A DNA stretch of 18,662 nt from Vulcanimicrobiia bacterium (lineage in GTDB: Bacteria > Eremiobacterota > Eremiobacteria > Baltobacterales > Baltobacteraceae): positions 1-18,662 of the forward strand of contig JAMXLG010000190.1 of NCBI GenBank assembly GCA_024281135.1, written 5' to 3'. Below the pieces are notes generated by a model, which saw only the letters and a list, made by a program, of their open reading frames with translations, was not told the origin of the DNA and ran no database searches. Shown here piece after piece: positions 6,126 through 11,735 of the stretch. The position numbers and the translations under genes were made by a program. The first letter of the stretch is position 1. Every line of letters starts with the position of its first letter.

Positions 6126-6639
6126 AGAACGGCAAGTCTTTAATGGTCTTTGCGATCATCGGATCGTTTTCTTCAAATAGTTTGGTCTTTTGAAGCAGCC
6201 TGCCGTTGCTTGAGTAGTAGGCTTGCTCCGCGGCTGCCTGAGAGAGCCCGGGAATCGTTTCTGCTTGTCGAACGCGCTGAAGAGTTCCATCGCTTTGCCG
6301 GAAGCAAAGCTGTGTCGCGCGTTGCGTTCCTTGTGAGTTGATCGAGTGGGCGTGAACCCACGCGTAGTTGTTGCCCTGCTTGAAAACGTCCGCAAATGTC
6401 GCTTTCCCATTAGTTTGCATCGCAACGGCTGCGTCGTTATCAGTGACTACCACCCAGTTGCCGGACTGGTATGCAACATAGATGGGCTTCAATGCCATAA
6501 CGGCGTCTTGAATTGCATTGCATTCATCGTCGATCTGCTTGATCGCCAACGCGTTGGTTTTTTGCACCTGCGCAGGCGCCATCGTTGTGCACGCGATAAG
6601 CACCGCCAGGAAAAGTGAAAACCGCTTCAATGATTGCAT
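6103..6639 (-). CDS. Secreted protein of unknown function
   Basis: This encodes a 178-aa protein with a clear signal peptide at residues 1-23 (MQSLKRF, then LFLAVLIACTTMAPAQ). The mature part is mixed alpha/beta and soluble; one stretch, YVAYQSGNWVVVTDNDAAVA, reads like strands in a small sensor or lipoprotein-like fold, but there is no lipobox. Two cysteines (near residues 39 and 111) could form a disulfide outside the cytoplasm. I recognise no family. The ATG at 6639 has AGGAG 7-8 nt upstream, a strong ribosome-binding site. It leads an overlapping pair with the DUF202 gene and is transcribed divergently from the BASS-like carrier gene, whose first codon is 108 nt away. The space between (6640-6747) must hold both promoters, but I see no box pair convincing enough to call. 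Confidence 0.72.
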   Translation of the reverse strand: MQSLKRFSLFLAVLIACTTMAPAQVQKTNALAIKQIDDECNAIQDAVMALKPIYVAYQSGNWVVVTDNDAAVAMQTNGKATFADVFKQGNNYAWVHAHSINSQGTQRATQLCFRQSDGTLQRVRQAETIPGLSQAAAEQAYYSSNGRLLQKTKLFEENDPMIAKTIKDLPFYAVLPKQ

Positions 6640-6747
6640 CGAGAAATCTCCTCTCTAAGCGGTCTTAGTCTATCCCAGCACTCCACCGACTGCATATCCG
6701 GTAACTGCAGTATTAGGACAGGGTGCAAACGGAGGCCATGTTAGGCT

Positions 6748-7602
6748 GTGAGCATCATGGCGCTTCCCAAGATTTTAGCGATCGTAATGCTCGTTTCGCT
6801 CACATTTGGCGCGGGCTTACAGGTCGATCGCGAGCACCTAAAGGCCGCCTTATCTCAGGTGGGGCTGCTTGGACGCGCTCTACTCGCCAACGTAATCATC
6901 GTTCCGCTCGTCGGCGTGATTGTGACGAGTGCGCTTCGCTTGAATCAGTTTATCGCGACGGGAATTCTGCTGATGGCGATCTCGCCGGGGGTTCCGTTTG
7001 TACTCTCCGGTGTGCGGAAGAAGGGCGGACACCTTAGCCTCGCAGTTGCGCTCGCATTTCTCTTGCCGCTCGTATCGGTCGTGACCGTACCAATCACTGC
7101 GCGACTGATTCTTCCGGTTCAGGCGAATTCGGAATTGCCGCTCGCGCGTTTCGTCATAACACTTATTCTTTTCCAATTACTTCCGTTGGTCGCCGGCGTT
7201 GCGGTAACCGCAATTCTCAAGCGGCGAATACCGGCGTTGGAGCGCGCATGTAACATCCTTTTCACGCTTTCGGTCATCGCGTTGCTGATCGTACTTGCGC
7301 CCCGAGTCGGACATTCCATATCCTTGATATTCGGGTCACTCGGGATCATTGCTATCATTTGTATCGATCTGCTGAGTGCGCTTAGCGGCTGGCTTCTCGG
7401 CGGCCCGCAAATTGCGGACCGGCGCGTCCTCTCACTGGCAACGACGTTACGCAACATCGGACTCGTTTCGACGGTTTCGACCTCGAGTTTCCGAGAGCCT
7501 GAGATCATTGCGGCAGCGTTGACGTACTTCGTCGTTCAGGTCGTTGCCTCAATTTTCATGGGGATTTTCTTTACGCGCACGGCAAGGAGGGCTATCGCGT
7601 GA
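6748..7602 (+). CDS. BASS/SBF-like sodium-coupled transporter
   Basis: This encodes a 284-aa protein with about nine or ten hydrophobic segments, close to the length of the bile acid:sodium symporter (BASS, PF01758) superfamily. Matching features are the early segment LTFGAGLQVDREHLKAAL (family 'F-x-x-G-L-x-L'), GILLMAISPGVPFVLSG (family G-x-x-L-x-x-x-x-P), and LATTLRNIGLVSTV, which resembles the conserved crossover segment ending Q-N-x-G-L. Substrate cannot be inferred; members carry bile acids, pyruvate, arsenite (ACR3) or other organic anions, and no substrate-specific gene is adjacent. The start is uncertain: GTG 6748 is listed, ATG 6757 is also possible, and the GGAGG at 6731-6735 is 12 nt from the GTG, further than usual. 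The stop overlaps the GTG of the TRIC-type gene in a GTGA. Confidence 0.7.
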   Translation: MSIMALPKILAIVMLVSLTFGAGLQVDREHLKAALSQVGLLGRALLANVIIVPLVGVIVTSALRLNQFIATGILLMAISPGVPFVLSGVRKKGGHLSLAVALAFLLPLVSVVTVPITARLILPVQANSELPLARFVITLILFQLLPLVAGVAVTAILKRRIPALERACNILFTLSVIALLIVLAPRVGHSISLIFGSLGIIAIICIDLLSALSGWLLGGPQIADRRVLSLATTLRNIGLVSTVSTSSFREPEIIAAALTYFVVQVVASIFMGIFFTRTARRAIA

Positions 7603-8360
7603 CGCCGCTGATTATCACCGATTTTGGCTTCAGCAAGCTTGGAGTCAATGATTATATTTCGCTCGTAGCTGCCGGGACGAACGCGTTTAATGGCGCACTG
7701 CTCGCCCGCCGGCCCGATCACTACAAGCATTTTACCTTTGCAGGAATCATGATACTCGCTTATGCGGGGGGCATCGGTGGCGGCATCGTGCGCGACGTGA
7801 TCCTCAACAAGGTTCCGGCGGCGTTCGTAAATCCGTGGTACCTGATCGTGTGCCTCCTTGCCGCGATCCTCGCGTTGACGATCGACTACTACTCGGAGAC
7901 GCGCTTCAAAGACGGCTTGTTCCAATTTATGACGGCCTTTACGCTGCCGTGGTACGCGATTGTCGGGGCGCAAGCTGCGCTCGGCGCGCATCTCGGATAC
8001 GCTGCTGCCGTCATCATCGGCATTGTTGCAACGACGGCCGGTCGCTGGATTATCGACGTTGCATGTAACAAGATTCCGAAGCAGCTCGTGCGTGGCGAAT
8101 TCTTTGTTGTTTCCGCGGCGCTTACCGCCGTTGCATATGTCATTTGCGACCAGCTCGGCGTGGCGGTCATTCCAGCGACTATCATTGCGTTTTTCATTGG
8201 CTTTGGATTCCGGTTAACGGCGCAAACGCTCGGATGGGAAGAGTGGGAGCCCTGGGAGCCCGAGGGCCTCGACGAAGGCGAACAGGCTCGGAAGAGACTG
8301 GGCGAAGGATTGCGAGCGGAATTTGATTCTGCAACTACGGTTAAAGAGACGACCAAATAA
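7599..8360 (+). CDS. TRIC-type cation channel homologue (UPF0126/YadS family) with acidic Trp-rich tail
   Basis: This encodes a 253-aa protein with seven probable membrane segments, built as two related repeats (PF03458). The first repeat has the canonical GGIGGGIVRDVILNKVP (Gly60-Gly62, Arg65, Asp66). In the second repeat the triple glycine is degenerate, reading A147-G-R-W-I-I-D153. Prokaryotic TRIC proteins form trimeric potassium-permeable channels; some relatives are annotated as glycine transporters. After residue 205 comes a hydrophilic extension with a W-E-E-W-E-P-W-E-P-E-G stretch and many charged residues, which is not part of the channel core. GTG is the start, overlapping the carrier stop by 4 nt with AGGAGG about 8 nt upstream, so the pair is translationally coupled. 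A terminator follows at 8407. Confidence 0.82.
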   Translation: MTPLIITDFGFSKLGVNDYISLVAAGTNAFNGALLARRPDHYKHFTFAGIMILAYAGGIGGGIVRDVILNKVPAAFVNPWYLIVCLLAAILALTIDYYSETRFKDGLFQFMTAFTLPWYAIVGAQAALGAHLGYAAAVIIGIVATTAGRWIIDVACNKIPKQLVRGEFFVVSAALTAVAYVICDQLGVAVIPATIIAFFIGFGFRLTAQTLGWEEWEPWEPEGLDEGEQARKRLGEGLRAEFDSATTVKETTK

Positions 8361-8406
8361 AAATGTCGCAACCTTAGCGAGCGGCTGTTCAATAGGGTCG
8401 TGGGAA

Positions 8407-8434
8407 GGGCGCTCGAGAGTCGGGCGCCCCTTTT
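8407..8434 (+). terminator. Rho-independent terminator after the BASS-TRIC pair
   Basis: GGGCGC (8407-8412) pairs with GCGCCC (8424-8429) around an 11-nt loop, followed by C and TTTT (8431-8434). Flanking AA before the stem can add pairs with the T run. It is 46 nt after the stop at 8360. Confidence 0.75.
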
Positions 8435-8435
8435 G

Positions 8436-8467
8436 TTAACAATTAGTCACTTGTTGTCGATTGTTAA
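8436..8467. promoter_or_regulatory. TTAACAAT inverted repeat upstream of the zinc-ribbon gene
   Basis: TTAACAAT (8436-8443) and ATTGTTAA (8460-8467) are perfect inverted copies with centres 24 bp apart, 42-74 nt upstream of the ATG at 8510. It is AT-rich in a GC-rich setting, as operators and promoter regions often are. A weak -35-like TTGTTA overlaps the right arm. A regulator is not identified. Confidence 0.4.
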
Positions 8468-8509
8468 GTAAGGTTTAAAGGATTAAGACAGTCGGAAAAG
8501 GACTCGCGT

Positions 8510-8677
8510 ATGGCCGATCTCTTTGAATGCCCCACTTGTAAAACACCCTTCGTCGCCGAGGACAAAGGCCTGATTGCACGCCGCAACGGTCGTTGCGCGC
8601 ACTGCACGAAGGCGGATTTTCTCAGAAGCATGGGATTATCGCCGGAAGGCTTTCTCGGACCGAAATTCGGCGAATAA
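8510..8677 (+). CDS. Small zinc-ribbon protein next to FGE
   Basis: This encodes a 55-aa protein with two CxxC knuckles, C7-P-T-C10 and C29-A-H-C32, spaced 18 residues apart, the typical geometry of a four-cysteine zinc ribbon. The sequence begins MADLFECPTCKTPF and ends GFLGPKFGE; the C-terminal third (FLRSMGLSPEGFLGPKFGE) is a short helix and tail. The ATG has AAGGA 7 nt upstream. Zinc ribbons of this size are often adaptors in nucleic-acid or protein complexes, but no specific function can be given. It lies 68 nt upstream of the FGE start, with a possible promoter between, so co-transcription is possible but not shown. A longer frame on the opposite strand here is a shadow. Confidence 0.72.
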   Translation: MADLFECPTCKTPFVAEDKGLIARRNGRCAHCTKADFLRSMGLSPEGFLGPKFGE

Positions 8678-8718
8678 TCCGCCTGCGCGGATCGGATAGT
8701 TGTTGCCACGTTGTGCGC

Positions 8719-8724
8719 TACAAT
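8719..8724 (+). promoter_or_regulatory. Possible -10 box for the FGE gene
   Basis: TACAAT matches the -10 consensus at five of six positions. Transcription would start near 8731, 15 nt before the preferred FGE start at 8746. No good -35 is seen 16-18 nt upstream (the hexamer there reads ATAGTT), so this is weak. Confidence 0.3.
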
Positions 8725-8745
8725 CAGGACATGAAGGTAGCGACT

Positions 8746-9648
8746 ATGACACGTATCCCGGCCGGCACATTTCTGATGGGATCGGACGACTTTTATCCCG
8801 AGGAAGCGCCGGTACGCGCGGTCCATGTGGACGAGTTCTCGATCGACGTTTACGCGGTGACTAATCGCGACTACGCAAAATTCGTCGACGATACCGGCTA
8901 CATCACGGTTGCAGAGCGGCCACTCGATCCGAACGACTTTCCGGGCGCGCCCAAAGAGGCGCTGGTTCCGGGCGCGCTTGTTTTTCATATGACGAGCGGA
9001 CCCGTCGATCTTCGTGACTGGTCGCAATGGTGGTCATACGTGCACGGCGCGTGTTGGAACCACCCCGAAGGTCCGGGCAGCACCGTCGAATCGCGACTCG
9101 ATTATCCGGTCGTACACGTCGCGTACGAAGATGCGGAAGCATATGCAGGCTGGGCCGGTAAGCGACTTCCGACCGAAACGGAGTGGGAATATGCAGCGCG
9201 CGGCGGTTTGGAAGGCGCGCCGTTCGTGTGGGGTGATGAAATGGAACCCGGTGGAAAGCCCGCGGCCAACACGTGGCAGGGTGAGTTTCCGTGGCAGAAT
9301 CTCGTCACAGACGGGTACGAGCGAACAGCGCCGGTCGGAATGTTTCCACCTAACGGCTACGGTTTGTACGACATGGCCGGCAACGTATGGGAATGGACGA
9401 GTGATTGGTTCGTTGCGCGCCCCGATAAGGTGCAATCACCATGTTGCGGTGATGTAAATAGTGCGGCGCTGCGCGAACAGAGCTACGATCCGGCGATGCC
9501 GCAATTCCGAATTCCACGCAAGGTGCTCAAGGGCGGATCGCATTTGTGTGCACCAAATTATTGTTTGCGATTCCGCCCTGCAGCACGTTCGCCGCAGATG
9601 ATCGACACCGGAATGTCGCATCTGGGCTTCCGCTGTGTAAAAGAGTGA
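8746..9648 (+). CDS. Formylglycine-generating enzyme (FGE/SUMF1 family, sulfatase-activating)
   Basis: This encodes a 300-aa, full-length FGE-sulfatase domain (PF03781). FGE oxidises the cysteine of the C-x-P/A-x-R motif of unfolded sulfatases to C-alpha-formylglycine using O2 and a copper ion held by two cysteines. Both cysteines are present near the C-terminus, in GGSHLCAPNYCLRFRPAAR (Cys268 and Cys273), followed by MSHLGFRCVKE, as in true FGE and unlike the many SUMF1-like proteins that lack them. Other hallmarks are IPAGTFLMGSD at the N-terminus, RLPTETEWEYAARGG, and YDMAGNVWEWTSDW. I prefer the ATG at 8746 (GAAGGT 8 nt upstream, protein begins MTRIPAGTF) over ATG 8731, which has no spaced ribosome-binding site. 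The gene converges with 7 nt to spare on a sulfatase gene, and a second sulfatase lies beyond, the natural substrates. Confidence 0.93.
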   Translation: MTRIPAGTFLMGSDDFYPEEAPVRAVHVDEFSIDVYAVTNRDYAKFVDDTGYITVAERPLDPNDFPGAPKEALVPGALVFHMTSGPVDLRDWSQWWSYVHGACWNHPEGPGSTVESRLDYPVVHVAYEDAEAYAGWAGKRLPTETEWEYAARGGLEGAPFVWGDEMEPGGKPAANTWQGEFPWQNLVTDGYERTAPVGMFPPNGYGLYDMAGNVWEWTSDWFVARPDKVQSPCCGDVNSAALREQSYDPAMPQFRIPRKVLKGGSHLCAPNYCLRFRPAARSPQMIDTGMSHLGFRCVKE

Positions 9649-9655
9649 CGCGCGA

Positions 9656-11176
9656 CTAAGCTCCCGAATGCGAGGCAATCGCGTGTTCGATCTTCTCCTT
9701 TATCGCCTCGAGATTGAAGGACGCGCCGGGTTGCATCGGTGGAAAGTCGACCGCGCTTTCGGCAATCTTGGCGATGACTTGTTGGACGAGAACGAATCGC
9801 CAGAACTCGTAGGCGAACCAGTTCCCATAGAACAGCGATCCGGTCAATCCGGTCCGCTCGAACGGATCTAGTCGAAGATTCGTTAGAAGTGGCCAGTCAA
9901 CTTTTACCGTTCCACCGAGCCACCCACCGGGCTGATCGATGAAGCGATATTTGTAGTCATTGACGCGCACTGCGCCGAGCGTACTTTCCGCAAAGTACAG
10001 GATCTCGTGGCGTTGCGACGGACCCTTGCCCGTGATGAAGTCGAGCTGATTGTAACCGTCAAGATGCACTTTATACGTGCGGTCTCCCAGTTGCTTGCCC
10101 TTCGTGAGCTCGTCGACGATGTTCGGATTGCCGGCAGCTGCAACGAACGTCGGGAACCAGTCCATACTCGCCATAATTCCGTTCTCAACTTTTCCGGACG
10201 GAACTTTCCCCGGCCACCGCACGAGGCATGGAGCGCGGAACCCGCCTTCGAGCACCGTTCCTTTGCCGCCCGCAAACGGCGTTTGTCCCCCGTCGGGCCA
10301 GGTGAAATTCTCGGCGCCGTTGTCCGTCGTAAAGACGACGATCGTGTTTTCGGCGAGCTTCCCATCATCGAGCTTTTTGAGCACTCCGCCGACGACGTCG
10401 TCGAGTTGTGCCATGCCCGCTTCGGAGATGCTCCACCCGTTCTCCGGGGTACGCATGCCTTCGTACTTTTCTGATAGATGTGTAATCACGTGCATGCGTG
10501 TCGGGTTCAGCCAGACGAAGAACGGCGTATTGCTTGCTCGTGCCTTGTCAATGAACTTTAGTGCGTGGTCAAGGATTTCGTCATCGACGGTCTCCATGCG
10601 ATCGGGGTAAAGGGTGCCTGCGTCTTCGATGCGTTGTTTTCCAACGCGCCCCCAGCGCGGGTCCACGGTCTTGTCGTCGGTATCGCTGGCCCAGGAATGG
10701 ACCATATTCCGTGGGCCGATTTTATTTTTGAGCTCTTGCGGATAGTTCGGATGCGACGGATCTTCCATCGCATCGAGGTGATAGAGATATCCGAAGAATT
10801 CATCAAACCCGTGCACCGTCGGCAAATACTGATTCAGGTCGCCGAGATGGTTCTTTCCGAACTGGCCGGTTGCATAGCCCATTGATTTCAATGCCGTAGC
10901 GATCGTCGGTGCTTCATCCGGAATGCCCACTTTGGCTCCGGCTTGTCCAACGGTCGTCAGTCCGGTTCGGATCGGCAACTCGCCCGTAATGAACGCTGCC
11001 CGCCCGGCGGTACAGCTGGCTTCGGCATAATAGTCAGTAAGCCGCATACCTTCCGCCGCGATCCGGTCGAGGTTCGGCGTGCGGCTTGCCATGATTCCCT
11101 GGTGATAGCAGCTGAGATTGAACCAGCCGATATCGTCGCCCATAATCGCAATGATGTTTGGTTGCTGCGCGGCCAT
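9656..11176 (-). CDS. Type I sulfatase (arylsulfatase family), CTAGR active site
   Basis: This encodes a 506-aa formylglycine-dependent sulfatase (PF00884). Asp14-Asp15 in MGDDIGWFNL bind the calcium; Cys55 in ASCTAGRAAFITGE is the residue converted to formylglycine, with Arg59 fixing it; K-x-H in GQFGKNHLGD (Lys108, His110), His229 and TTDNGAE (Asp285, Asn286) complete the site, and Lys305 follows in GGKGT. The motif has Ala at the proline position and Gly instead of Ser before Arg, a recognised variant. No signal peptide is present, so the enzyme probably acts in the cytoplasm. The true substrate (an aryl or alkyl sulfate ester) cannot be told. The ATG at 11176 has AGGAG 7-8 nt upstream; a TTG one codon earlier is not needed. 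It converges on FGE with a 7-nt gap and is divergent from the DUF6582-like gene. Confidence 0.92.
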   Translation of the reverse strand: MAAQQPNIIAIMGDDIGWFNLSCYHQGIMASRTPNLDRIAAEGMRLTDYYAEASCTAGRAAFITGELPIRTGLTTVGQAGAKVGIPDEAPTIATALKSMGYATGQFGKNHLGDLNQYLPTVHGFDEFFGYLYHLDAMEDPSHPNYPQELKNKIGPRNMVHSWASDTDDKTVDPRWGRVGKQRIEDAGTLYPDRMETVDDEILDHALKFIDKARASNTPFFVWLNPTRMHVITHLSEKYEGMRTPENGWSISEAGMAQLDDVVGGVLKKLDDGKLAENTIVVFTTDNGAENFTWPDGGQTPFAGGKGTVLEGGFRAPCLVRWPGKVPSGKVENGIMASMDWFPTFVAAAGNPNIVDELTKGKQLGDRTYKVHLDGYNQLDFITGKGPSQRHEILYFAESTLGAVRVNDYKYRFIDQPGGWLGGTVKVDWPLLTNLRLDPFERTGLTGSLFYGNWFAYEFWRFVLVQQVIAKIAESAVDFPPMQPGASFNLEAIKEKIEHAIASHSGA

Positions 11177-11300
11177 CAAAAGACTCCTCTTGAACGAGAG
11201 TACACACGAAGCATAGCGCCGGAGCGGACTGTCGTTTTATCCCGGTGCTGCAAAGAAGCAAGCCGTGCTATCCCACGCTGAAACGGGTACGAAGCAAACT

Positions 11301-11735
11301 ATGAGAGCGACTTGGAAACCTCACGAAAAGCACGGGCGGCTCACGATGAAGAGCGATCTGCCCGATAGTGTCTTTGCGTTTCCGAAGGAACGCAAGGAGC
11401 CGCTGACCGACGCGAGGCACGTGCGTAACGCCGTAGCGCGTTTCGACCAAGTGATCGACGTCCCCGAACGTGACCGCGCGCTCGCGTTTGCGAACATCGA
11501 GAAAGCCGCAGAGTACTACGGCGTGGATTTGAGTGAGACGTCGTGGACTCAACTCGGCGTGCATCCGCAACGCAATCGCAAAGAAGCATCACGCAAAGGT
11601 GCTGCGACGCGTAAGCGCACCGGCAGCGCTAAGAAAGCAGCGAACAAAGCCGTCGCCACAAAGAAGCGGACCGGCGTCGCAAAGACGGCGGCCCGCAAAG
11701 CGGCGGCGACTCGGAAAAAACGCTCGAAGGGCTAA
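11301..11735 (+). CDS. DUF6582-like protein with Lys/Ala-rich histone H1-like C-terminal tail
   Basis: This encodes a 144-aa protein of two parts. Residues 1-85 form a compact domain (WKPHEKHGRLTMKSDLPDS, then FAFPKERKEPLTDARHVRNA and ARFDQVIDVPERDRALAF) that resembles domains found as DUF6582, also seen in phage and environmental proteins; the name is from memory of similar sequences. Residues 86-144 are almost all Lys, Ala, Arg, Thr and Gly in repeats such as KRTGSAKKAANKA, like a histone H1 tail and like the product of the gene at 378-821, though the rest of that gene is different. DNA binding is inferred from composition. I chose ATG 11301; a GTG at 11265 is possible but lacks support, and the ribosome-binding site is weak. 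The last codon overlaps the stop of the convergent sulfatase gene. Confidence 0.72.
   Translation: MRATWKPHEKHGRLTMKSDLPDSVFAFPKERKEPLTDARHVRNAVARFDQVIDVPERDRALAFANIEKAAEYYGVDLSETSWTQLGVHPQRNRKEASRKGAATRKRTGSAKKAANKAVATKKRTGVAKTAARKAAATRKKRSKG

Noticed and set aside
8593..8745. Longer N-terminus for FGE starting at 8593 or 8731
   Set aside because: The extension overlaps the zinc-ribbon gene and does not look like an FGE N-terminus; ATG 8731 has no spaced ribosome-binding site, while ATG 8746 has GAAGGT 8 nt upstream. A leaderless start at 8731 from the TACAAT box cannot be fully excluded.
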